Below, in pieces: positions 1 through 5,740 of a stretch of 5,740 nucleotides of DNA. The stretch comes from an uncultured bacterium (GTDB taxonomy: Bacteria > Planctomycetota > Phycisphaerae > Phycisphaerales > SM1A02), in the NCBI GenBank assembly GCA_903867275.1, contig CAIPQY010000056.1:1-5740 (forward strand). The letters are read 5' to 3'. The position numbers and the translations under genes are program-made. The notes under the pieces are model-generated. The model ran no database searches. It saw nothing but the letters and a program-made list of their open reading frames with translations, and was not told where the DNA came from. Each line of letters starts with the position of its first letter. The first letter of the stretch is position 1.

Positions 1-891
1 GCAACGGTTTCGCTGGCGAATCCTCCAGCCGCGGACGGCGACTACACCACGCTTCCGCCGGACCCGGTGGAACTGGAAACCACGCTGTCCGGACTGGCGG
101 TGGACATGACGGCCGCCGCTGATGCCGCCATGAAGGCGGGTGGTGGGCAGTTGAGCGCGATTCGTCTGGTGAAGCAGGACGGCAAGTGGACCTATGAGGT
201 GCTGCTGCTGGATGGCGGCTCGATGAAGCGCGCACTCGTGGACGCGACCAGCGGCGACGTGAAGGTGGCCAAGTTGGGCGCGGGCGACGCCGTGAAGGCC
301 GCGCAGGCGAAGGTGGCCGGCCGCGTGGGCATGATCACGAGCGATCTGATGGGTGATCCGCCGATCTGGCGCGTGACGGTGTTCGCGAAGGGCAAGGCGC
401 ATGTGGTCACCGTGAACGCGATGGATGGCAGCGTGATCAGCGACGAGGTGCAGCAGCGCTTCCCGGGCGAGGCGACCGATGGCAAGCTGGAAGGCGAGCC
501 CGGTGGCCTGCAGTGGATCACCGTGAAGGAGGGCACCGGCGCGAGTCCGAAGGCCCCGGATTCCATGGTGAAGGTGAACTACTCCGGCTACCTGGTGGAC
601 GGCACCATGTTCGATTCGAGCACCAAGCTCGGCAAGCCGATCGAGTTCCGCCTGAACCGCGTCATCAAGGGATGGACGCAGGGCGTGCAGGCCATGAAGG
701 TTGGCGAGAAGCGCAAGCTGGTGATCCCGTACATGCTGGCCTATGGCGAGCAGGGTCGTCCGCCCACCATTCCGCCGAAGGCCACGCTGATTTTCGACGT
801 GGAGTTGATCGACGCCGACATGGCGCCGCCTGCACCGCCCGCCAACATGCCGCCGGTGGCACCGCCGACGACCAAGCCTGATGGCTGCTGA
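1..891 (+). CDS. FKBP-type peptidyl-prolyl cis-trans isomerase with two N-terminal PepSY-like repeats (5' partial)
   Basis: The frame is open from base 1, so the true start and any signal peptide lie upstream; the GTG at 67 is only an internal codon. Numbering from base 1 (296 residues), residues about 39-88 and 96-147 each look like a PepSY repeat: a short helix, then strands of the type 'WTYEVLLLDGG' or 'IWRVTVFAKGK', then 'VDATSGDV' or 'VNAMDGSV'. Residues about 168-271 form a complete FKBP domain. By comparison with human FKBP12, the pocket residues are all present: Tyr194, Phe204-Asp205 in 'GTMFDSS', Phe216, Val221-Ile222, Trp225 in 'VIKGW', Tyr248 in 'AYG', Ile257 and Phe265 in 'FDVEL'. 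FKBP domains catalyse proline cis-trans isomerisation and assist protein folding. PepSY domains are usually extracytoplasmic, so an envelope location is inferred. A proline-rich tail of about 20 residues ends in Cys. The next gene begins across or just after this stop. The FKBP call is firm and the PepSY call fairly firm. Confidence 0.93.
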   Translation, partial: ATVSLANPPAADGDYTTLPPDPVELETTLSGLAVDMTAAADAAMKAGGGQLSAIRLVKQDGKWTYEVLLLDGGSMKRALVDATSGDVKVAKLGAGDAVKAAQAKVAGRVGMITSDLMGDPPIWRVTVFAKGKAHVVTVNAMDGSVISDEVQQRFPGEATDGKLEGEPGGLQWITVKEGTGASPKAPDSMVKVNYSGYLVDGTMFDSSTKLGKPIEFRLNRVIKGWTQGVQAMKVGEKRKLVIPYMLAYGEQGRPPTIPPKATLIFDVELIDADMAPPAPPANMPPVAPPTTKPDGC

Positions 892-904
892 TCGGCGACC
901 CTGC

Positions 905-1171
905 ATGCCGCGCAGTCGATCGATCCTTGCGTGTGTGGCGATGGGGCTGCTGACTGCCGCGTGCAGTCGCGATCCCGGCGCCGCTCCGCCGACCGATGGC
1001 GCGCCAAAGTCGCCCGATGGACGCCGCACAAGCGTGCCCGGCCAGGCGATGGACCGCGCCGAGGATCTGCAGAAGGAGATCGCGGCCTACAACCAGCAGG
1101 TTGAGGACGCGGCCGATCAGGGTGCGAATGCCGCACCGCCGAAGAAGCCGGCGTCTGCGCCGAAGAACTGA
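905..1171 (+). CDS. Small predicted lipoprotein of unknown function
   Basis: This encodes 88 residues from ATG 905. An in-frame ATG at 881 would give 96 residues and overlap the FKBP gene by 11 bases. I prefer 905 because it gives a compact signal peptide: a short basic start 'MPRSRS', a hydrophobic core, and 'LLTAAC' with Cys20 as the lipidation site. Thr at position -3 is less usual than Leu, so lipidation is probable rather than certain. Neither start has a visible Shine-Dalgarno motif. The mature part is hydrophilic: a Pro/Ala/Gly/Asp linker, one predicted amphipathic helix at about residues 42-66 ('AEDLQKEIAAYNQQVEDAA'), and a Pro/Ala/Lys end. I recognise no family. Its place against the PepSY-FKBP gene suggests co-transcription and an envelope role, which is inference. 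It is short enough that chance coding cannot be excluded, but the signal peptide and helix argue for a real gene. Confidence 0.7.
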   Translation: MPRSRSILACVAMGLLTAACSRDPGAAPPTDGAPKSPDGRRTSVPGQAMDRAEDLQKEIAAYNQQVEDAADQGANAAPPKKPASAPKN

Positions 1172-1181
1172 TGCGTCGCCG

Positions 1182-1201
1182 GGCGTGCCTCAGAGCGCGC
1201 C
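1182..1201 (+). terminator. GC-rich hairpin at the convergent gene junction
   Basis: GGCGTGC (1182-1188) pairs with GCGCGCC (1195-1201) around the six-base loop CTCAGA. This gives seven pairs including one G-U. On the minus strand that pair becomes a C-A mismatch, so the structure favours RNA of the plus strand. It begins 10 bases after the lipoprotein stop and overlaps the 3' end of the aminopeptidase gene. No run of T follows, so it is not a standard intrinsic terminator; it could stop or stabilise the 3' end of the plus-strand transcript. Confidence 0.3.
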
Positions 1202-2320
1202 GAGATGTTCTGGGTTCAGCCCCTCGAGCTCCTTCGCCACGAAGATGCCGTCCTTGCGGATCACCTCGCCGTCGAAGCTGATGGTGCCGCCGCCGTACTC
1301 CGGTCGCTGGATGCACACCAGATCCCAGTGGATCTCGCTGCGGTTGCCGTTCTCGGTTTCCTCGTAGCAGCGGCCCGGGGTGAAGTGGAAGCTGCCGGCG
1401 ATCTTCTCGTCGAACAGGATGTCCTTCATGGCCTCGCGGATGTGCGGATGGAAGCCGATGGCGAACTCGCCGATGTGGCGCGCGCCCTCGTCGGTGTCGA
1501 AGATGCTCTCGAGCAGCTTGGGATCGCCACCGTCGCATCCGGTCTTCACGATGCGGCCCTTCTTGAACTCGAGGCGGATGTTGGTGAAGGTGTTGCCGTT
1601 GTGCAGGGTGGGTGTGTTGTACTGCAGCACGCCCTCCACGCTGTCGCGCACCGGCGCGGTGAAAACCTCGCCATCTGGAATGTTGCGGTCGCCGCAGCAC
1701 GGCACCACGCCGATGCCCTTGATGCTGAAGCGCAGGTCGGTGGCGCCGGGGCCCTTGATGTGCACCTGATCGGTGCGCTTCATGCGCTCCACCAGCGGCC
1801 GCGCGGCTGCATCCATGCGCGCGTAGTCGAGCGTGCACACGCGGAAGTAGAAGTCCTCGAAGGCCTCGGTGCTGGTCTGCGCCAGCTGCGCCATGCTGGG
1901 GCTGGGCCAGCGCAGCACGCACCAGCGCGTGTGGTTGATGCGGCGGTCGAAGTGCACGGGCTTTGCATACAGGCGGCCCACGGCCTTCATCTGCGCCTCG
2001 GGCATGCCGCTCATCTCGCTGGCGTTGTCCGCGCCGCGGATGCCGATGTAGCACTGCATGCGCTTCATGCGCTCCAGGTCGTACTCGCCCCACACCTTCA
2101 GGGCGTCCTCGCCACCCATGTTGAGCGTGCGCATGACGCGCGTGCTGCGCTGCACCACGTGCGCGTGACCGCCCGACTTCTGCACCTGCTCGGCCACCGC
2201 GGCGGCGACGAAGTCGGGGCAATCGAAGGTCTCGATGAGGACGTGGTCGCCCTTGCCGGTGCGGACGGAATGGTTCACGAGCAGGTCCGCCAGCTTGCGG
2301 ACGCGGGGATCGGTGAGCAT
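1190..2320 (-). CDS. M29-family metallo-aminopeptidase (aminopeptidase T/AmpS-like)
   Basis: This is a complete 376-residue protein, near the usual length for peptidase family M29, whose members remove N-terminal residues from peptides with a two-metal centre. The ligands expected for the family are visible: Glu218 in 'IPDGEVFTAPV', Glu285 in 'HIGEFAIGF', His312 in 'SFHFTPG', Tyr319, and His331/Asp333 in 'SEIHWDLV'. The N-terminal half (about 1-190) matches the regulatory/dimer part of the family in layout, including 'GKGDHVLIE'. There is no signal peptide and there are nine scattered cysteines, so it is probably cytoplasmic and active in peptide turnover. The start at ATG 2320 fits the family N-terminus 'DPRVRKLADLLVNHS' and lies 25 bases after the stop of the secreted-protein gene on the same strand. 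No Shine-Dalgarno motif is seen. Read-through from the gene upstream is possible, but a functional link is not implied. Substrate preference cannot be read from sequence. Confidence 0.93.
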   Translation of the reverse strand: MLTDPRVRKLADLLVNHSVRTGKGDHVLIETFDCPDFVAAAVAEQVQKSGGHAHVVQRSTRVMRTLNMGGEDALKVWGEYDLERMKRMQCYIGIRGADNASEMSGMPEAQMKAVGRLYAKPVHFDRRINHTRWCVLRWPSPSMAQLAQTSTEAFEDFYFRVCTLDYARMDAAARPLVERMKRTDQVHIKGPGATDLRFSIKGIGVVPCCGDRNIPDGEVFTAPVRDSVEGVLQYNTPTLHNGNTFTNIRLEFKKGRIVKTGCDGGDPKLLESIFDTDEGARHIGEFAIGFHPHIREAMKDILFDEKIAGSFHFTPGRCYEETENGNRSEIHWDLVCIQRPEYGGGTISFDGEVIRKDGIFVAKELEGLNPEHLGAL

Positions 2321-2321
2321 G

Positions 2322-2340
2322 GGCGCAGACTAACCGCGCC
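2322..2340 (-). other. Short hairpin just upstream of the aminopeptidase start codon
   Basis: On the minus strand GGCGC and GCGCC form a five-pair stem around a nine-base loop, ending one base before the ATG at 2320. It fills most of the 25-base gap between the two minus-strand genes. It lies where a ribosome-binding site would be and no such site is visible, so it could affect translation of the aminopeptidase or act as a weak 3' structure for the upstream gene. The stem is short and may be chance in GC-rich DNA. Confidence 0.2.
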
Positions 2341-2345
2341 GACGA

Positions 2346-5231
2346 TCAGCCGAACAGCAGCAGCATGAACGAGACGTCGCCGTTGTCGACCTCGCCACTG
2401 CCATCCACGTCGGCCGGGCAGGGGGCCTGCGTGGGGTCCGGGCACGGTCCGAAGTCGAGCAGCAGGAGCGAGATGTCGGCGTTGGTGACGGAGCCGTCGC
2501 CATCGAGGTCGCCCTGCACCACCTGGGCCGCGAAGTCCGTGGTGTGCATCGCGGCGCTGCCCACGAGGTTCAGCGGCATGCGGATGGTGAGCAGGCTGGA
2601 GTCGCCGAGAGACGCCATGACCGGCACGTAGTCCTGCGCGAAGGTGAGCTGTGCGCCGACCGTCAGGCCGCCCGAGGCGCGCTGGTCGCGCACCGGGAAC
2701 ACAGCGGCGCCGCCGCCGATGGAGCCCTGTCCGTAGTCGCTCATCCACGAGACCGCGAGATCGGGGATGCCGTCATGGTCGGCGTCCGTGAGCGCCACAC
2801 CCGTGCCTTGGGCGTCGGGGCTGCCGACATCGATCGCGCTCGGCACGCCCAACAGCGACGACTGCGAGGTGCCGGCGGTTGTGCCTGTGCCGCGAAGCAC
2901 CACGGCGGTGGGCCGGGCGCCAGGCGCGTAGGAACCGGAGATCTGGTTGCAGCTTGCGGCGACATCCGAGTGGCCATCGCCATCCAGATCGGCCACCACG
3001 ATCGAGGTGGGCACGCCCGCGGTGAACACCGGTGCATGCACCGTGAAGCCGCCGGTCACATTGCGCTTGATGATCTGGATGAAGCCCTGCGTGGTACCTG
3101 GCAGCAGCGCACTGGCAGTCGATGTGCCGCCGGCGGTGACGGCGTCGTCATCGTCGATGTCCGTGCCGTTGAGCGTGGATGGCCGCGAGTTGAGTTCCTC
3201 CGTACCCGTGAAGGCACCCTCGGCGTCGGTGGTGGTGACGCCACCCTTGCCGGCGCTCGAGGTGCCCACGCCAGTTCCGGAGCCGACGGGCATCAGCGAG
3301 TTCTTCTGCGAGCCATTCTTCAGCACGCACACGCACTCGGCGCGCGTTCCGGCGGGAAGCTGGTGCGTCCACAGGATGTTGGGCACATTGTTGACCAGTT
3401 TCCACGCGATGGCCTTGCCGGGCGCGCCGTAGCTGACCAGCAGGTCGTTCTGGCCATCGCCGTCGATGTCGCCAGCGACCATGTCCGTGGCATCCGTCGG
3501 GCCATTGACGCTGGCGATCTGTGCGATGGTGCTCTGGCTGCTCAACAGCGCATAGACGCGGATGGTGGAGTTTGGCGTGGAGCCCTGCGCCGGGGCGTTG
3601 TTGGTGAGCGTGGCGATGATGCCCACGCCTCCGAGGCTTCCATCCTTCAGCACCACCGTTCGCAGTGGCGTGGCGGCCAGCGGGCTCTGCAGGTTGGGGG
3701 TGGCTTCCACCACGGCGCCGCGCTTCACCACGATCGAGATCATGTCGTTCACGTTCTCGGTGGTCACGTAGTAGCCGCCGGGCACCGGCATGTTGTCGGG
3801 GTTGAAACAGCGCACCAGGTCGAAGTTTGCGTGTCCGCTGGCGAAGCTGTTCGCGCTGAGCAGCGGGATGGACAGGCCTTCCTGTAGCGTGCTGCTGGAG
3901 TTGGACATGTTGAACACCGTGAGTGCGCCGCCGATGCTGGCCTGCGACGACGCCATGATCGAGGGCTGGCCGTAGGGCGTGGTGCCCGACGCGCCAGAGA
4001 GATCCGCGTTCCAGTGGATGTACGCGTTGCGCGTGTCGGGGTAGACCAGCTCGGTGGCGAACAGCTTGCTGGCCTGCCCACCCGACTGCGCCAGCGGATT
4101 CGACATGCCGGACAGGCCGCCGCCGAGGCGAAGCGTGCCACCCACCAACAGCTGGCCATTCAGCGAGATGAGCGAGTTCTCAAGCGCATTCACCTGCAGG
4201 CTGTAGCCGGTGATCTCCGAGTAGTCGTAGGGATTGGTGGAATTGATGCTGAGCCAGTCGTTCGCGCGGATCGTGAAGGGCTGGCTGGCCGTCGTGGCCT
4301 CGCCGGTCATCTCGATGCGCGAGCCCTCGAGCGTGAGGTGGGATGGGATGCTTGCGCCGGTCGCGGTGTTGGTGCCGAAACCGAACGATCCCACGCGGAA
4401 CCAGGAGTCGATCAGGCTGATGTTGTCGGCGTAGCCCGAAAGATCGGACTTCCACTCGAATGCCGCGGCCGTGAGGTCGATGTCGCCGAAGGTGACCTGC
4501 GATGTCCCGGTGCTGCGCAGCGTGAAGGCCGTGTCGGTGGAGACGATGGCGCCGTCGCGGAACTCGACCGCCAACGTGTTGTACATGGTGGGCAGGATCG
4601 TGAGATCCGCCGACGAGGGTCCGGCGAAACGCAGCGTGTGCGTGGACAGGTCGATGGTGAGCGCGTGCGAATTGCTGGTACCGCCGTCGGTGATGCCGAA
4701 CGATCGAACCGCGTTGTTGCAGTTCGCCTTCAGCAGCAGCGAGTTGTAGTACTGCGTGTAGGGCAGGTTCGCTTCCGAGATGGACTGCGTTCCAGGCCGG
4801 CCGTTCGACCACAGGTTGTCGGCATCAAAGGGGGCCGTACCGCTTGTGGGGCCGATCCAGTCGCACTTGCCGTTCCAGCCGCTGCGATTCAGGTCAGGAA
4901 TGCCATCGCCGTCGCAGTCGGCTGGATTGGATCCGCCACTCTCGCATCCATCGGGCGTGCCATTCTGGTTGAGGTCGGTGCAGAACGAGCCGTTGCTCCC
5001 GGTGGGATTTCCGCAGAGCGAGTTGGCTTCGCTGGCGCAGGTGGCATCCCACAGCGTGCTGCAGCAATACGGGTCGATCGCGCACACCGTCTGCTGGCAT
5101 GTTCCATTCGAGCAGCCGGCGCCGGTGCCGACCTGGCAGCAGCAGTTGGCGGCTTCTTCCTGTGCCAAGGCAAACGCCGCGGGCAAACAGACCGCGACCG
5201 TCGCAAGAACAACCTGGATGCGGGGAAGCAT
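2346..5231 (-). CDS. Secreted multidomain calcium-loop protein: Cys-rich head, beta-rich middle, FG-GAP blades, dockerin-like tail
   Basis: This is a complete 961-residue protein. Residues 1-23 form a Sec signal peptide ending 'ALA', with cleavage before Gln24. Residues 30-123 carry 14 cysteines, including 'DPYCCSTLWDATCASEA', a pattern I associate with planctomycete and myxobacterial secreted proteins, followed by two short calcium-type loops (86-94 'DLNQNGTPD', 105-113 'DCDGDGIPD'). Residues about 135-500 are beta-rich with many Ser, Thr, Asn and Gly, beginning with 'NLWSNGRPG'; a beta-helix or sandwich is plausible. FG-GAP/VCBS-type loops follow at 588-596, 748-756 and 816-824, suggesting a beta-propeller. 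The C-terminus holds two dockerin/EF-hand-like loops (908-919 and 941-952), each followed by 'LLLDFG' or 'LLLFG'. It is probably surface-attached or exported and calcium-stabilised. No catalytic site is recognised, so adhesion or binding is only a guess. ATG 5231 is chosen because it places the signal peptide exactly; no Shine-Dalgarno motif precedes it. Confidence 0.92.
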   Translation of the reverse strand: MLPRIQVVLATVAVCLPAAFALAQEEAANCCCQVGTGAGCSNGTCQQTVCAIDPYCCSTLWDATCASEANSLCGNPTGSNGSFCTDLNQNGTPDGCESGGSNPADCDGDGIPDLNRSGWNGKCDWIGPTSGTAPFDADNLWSNGRPGTQSISEANLPYTQYYNSLLLKANCNNAVRSFGITDGGTSNSHALTIDLSTHTLRFAGPSSADLTILPTMYNTLAVEFRDGAIVSTDTAFTLRSTGTSQVTFGDIDLTAAAFEWKSDLSGYADNISLIDSWFRVGSFGFGTNTATGASIPSHLTLEGSRIEMTGEATTASQPFTIRANDWLSINSTNPYDYSEITGYSLQVNALENSLISLNGQLLVGGTLRLGGGLSGMSNPLAQSGGQASKLFATELVYPDTRNAYIHWNADLSGASGTTPYGQPSIMASSQASIGGALTVFNMSNSSSTLQEGLSIPLLSANSFASGHANFDLVRCFNPDNMPVPGGYYVTTENVNDMISIVVKRGAVVEATPNLQSPLAATPLRTVVLKDGSLGGVGIIATLTNNAPAQGSTPNSTIRVYALLSSQSTIAQIASVNGPTDATDMVAGDIDGDGQNDLLVSYGAPGKAIAWKLVNNVPNILWTHQLPAGTRAECVCVLKNGSQKNSLMPVGSGTGVGTSSAGKGGVTTTDAEGAFTGTEELNSRPSTLNGTDIDDDDAVTAGGTSTASALLPGTTQGFIQIIKRNVTGGFTVHAPVFTAGVPTSIVVADLDGDGHSDVAASCNQISGSYAPGARPTAVVLRGTGTTAGTSQSSLLGVPSAIDVGSPDAQGTGVALTDADHDGIPDLAVSWMSDYGQGSIGGGAAVFPVRDQRASGGLTVGAQLTFAQDYVPVMASLGDSSLLTIRMPLNLVGSAAMHTTDFAAQVVQGDLDGDGSVTNADISLLLLDFGPCPDPTQAPCPADVDGSGEVDNGDVSFMLLLFG

Positions 5232-5335
5232 GGCTCGGACAGTCTGCCCTGAAATGACGCGGACACAATCACCGGAAACGGGTATTTCGAAAATGCCGGA
5301 AATGGGCGTCCGGTAAGTGTGGCGGCCGATCGCCG
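5232..5335 (-). promoter_or_regulatory. Intergenic region upstream of the secreted-protein gene, candidate promoter region
   Basis: This 104-base gap separates the threonine aldolase stop from the start of the secreted protein, both on the minus strand. It is richer in A and T than its surroundings around 5251-5303 and holds the palindrome TTTCGAAA (5285-5292) and 24-base-spaced repeats. I found no convincing -35/-10 pair on the minus strand and no strong terminator after the aldolase. A promoter for the secreted-protein gene is therefore inferred from position and composition only. Confidence 0.3.
5248..5306. repeat. Two, possibly three, short direct repeats at exact 24-base spacing
   Basis: On the plus strand CCGGAAACGGG (5272-5282) and CCGGAAATGGG (5296-5306) agree at 10 of 11 positions. 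A weaker third copy, CCTGAAATGAC (5248-5258), agrees with the last copy at 8 of 11. All three start exactly 24 bases apart. The palindrome TTTCGAAA lies between the two better copies. On the minus strand the set sits 16 to 75 bases before the start codon of the secreted protein, where operator or activator sites would be expected. The third copy could be coincidence. Confidence 0.35.
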
Positions 5336-5740
5336 TCAGCCTTGCATGGCGACGCGAATGCCATCGATTGCCTGATCAATGTCTTCGGTGCGCACATCGA
5401 GATGGGTGACGAAGCGAAGGCGTTGCGGATCCAGCGCCAGCGTGAGGATGCCGTGGCTTGCGAGCTGCTCGGACAGGCGTTGCGCCGTGCCGCGGCTGGG
5501 GTCGATGTGCAGGAACACCATGTTGGTGGGGGTGTGTTCGGCCGGCACCGCCACGGACAGGCCGGGGATGCGCACCGCGCCCTCGGCGAGTCGTCGCGCG
5601 TTGGCGTGATCCTGCGCCAGGCGATCGATGTGATGATCGAGTGCGTGCAGCGCTGCCGCCGCCAGCAGACCGCTCTGTCGCATGCCGCCACCGAGCATCT
5701 TGCGGAAGCGGCGCGCGCGCTGGATGAGCGCGGTGCTGCC
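5336..5740 (-). CDS. ltaE: Low-specificity L-threonine aldolase, C-terminal part (N-terminus outside window)
   Basis: The frame is open to the right edge (base 5740) and ends with TGA at 5338-5336, giving the last 134 residues of the protein. The edge residues 'GSTALIQRARRFRKMLGGG' followed by 'MRQSGLLAAAALHAL' match the segment just after the PLP-binding lysine in LtaE-type threonine aldolases, including the typical 'RKMLGGGMRQ'. Next come 'HANARRLAEG', the small-domain strand 'TNMVFLHID', and 'LRFVTHLDV', whose Arg is expected to help bind the substrate carboxylate in this fold-type I family. The enzyme splits L-threonine and L-allo-threonine into glycine and acetaldehyde with pyridoxal phosphate in the cytoplasm. 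The lysine that carries the cofactor lies beyond the window, so catalytic completeness cannot be judged. An ATG at 5698 is internal. The secreted-protein gene follows on the same strand after 104 bases. Confidence 0.92.
   Translation of the reverse strand, partial: GSTALIQRARRFRKMLGGGMRQSGLLAAAALHALDHHIDRLAQDHANARRLAEGAVRIPGLSVAVPAEHTPTNMVFLHIDPSRGTAQRLSEQLASHGILTLALDPQRLRFVTHLDVRTEDIDQAIDGIRVAMQG

Noticed and set aside
741..2222. 493-codon open frame on the minus strand, spanning the aminopeptidase and both plus-strand genes
   Set aside because: The protein is an Arg/His/Ala/Pro-rich frame shadow crossing three real genes, with no recognisable domain.
1205..2368. 387-codon open frame on the plus strand, opposite the aminopeptidase gene
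   Set aside because: Its translation is Ala/His/Val/Leu/Arg-rich low complexity with no motif, as expected opposite a GC-rich gene. The minus-strand frame has all M29 metal ligands.
2346..2510. Reading the C-terminal dockerin-like repeats as evidence of a cellulosome
   Set aside because: No cohesin, scaffoldin or carbohydrate-active enzyme is present. Such tails are common on assorted secreted planctomycete proteins, so a cellulosome claim would be unsupported.
2544..3887. 447-codon open frame on the plus strand, opposite the FG-GAP part of the secreted protein
   Set aside because: Composition is His/Arg/Ala/Gly-biased without a family match, and it lies entirely within the better-supported minus-strand gene.
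4014..5252. 412-codon open frame on the plus strand, opposite the secreted-protein gene
   Set aside because: It is rich in Arg, Val, Ala and Gly without domains or signal peptide. The opposite frame has a signal peptide and ordered cysteine and calcium motifs.
5319..5334. GGCG/CGCC inverted repeat just after the threonine aldolase stop as a terminator
   Set aside because: The stem is only four pairs and no T-run follows on the minus strand, so it is not distinguishable from chance in GC-rich DNA.
5269..5691. 140-codon open frame on the minus strand in a second frame over the threonine aldolase
   Set aside because: The overlapping frame ending at 5336 carries clear LtaE motifs. This one is Arg/Ser/Ala/Pro-rich and has none.

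Overview
The window reads as an ordinary stretch of a GC-rich bacterial chromosome, most likely from a planctomycete of the Phycisphaerae type. That placement is an inference. It rests on the large secreted protein, which combines a cysteine-rich head, 'DLNQNGTPD' and 'DCDGDGIPD' calcium loops, FG-GAP blades and a paired dockerin-like tail ending in 'LLLFG'. It also fits the strong third-position GC bias and the near absence of Shine-Dalgarno motifs.

Layout: two genes lie on the plus strand at the left. The first (1-891, 5' end outside the window) is an FKBP-type peptidyl-prolyl isomerase with two PepSY-like repeats in front of the catalytic domain. The second (905-1171) is a very small lipoprotein. 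Three genes on the minus strand converge on this pair. In transcription order they are the 3' part of a low-specificity L-threonine aldolase (5740-5336), a 961-residue secreted calcium-loop protein (5231-2346), and an M29-family metallo-aminopeptidase (2320-1190). The longest non-coding stretch is 104 bases (5232-5335), so no gene-free stretch reaches 300 bases.

How the genes relate: the plus-strand pair probably works in the cell envelope and may be co-transcribed. The secreted protein and the aminopeptidase are 25 bases apart and could share a transcript, but nothing ties their functions together; the threonine aldolase and aminopeptidase look like cytoplasmic housekeeping enzymes. I see no CRISPR array, tRNA, rRNA, insertion sequence or phage gene, and no clear new multi-gene system. 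The items most worth a second look are the PepSY-FKBP fusion, the architecture of the secreted protein, and a set of repeats with exact 24-base spacing just upstream of its start codon.
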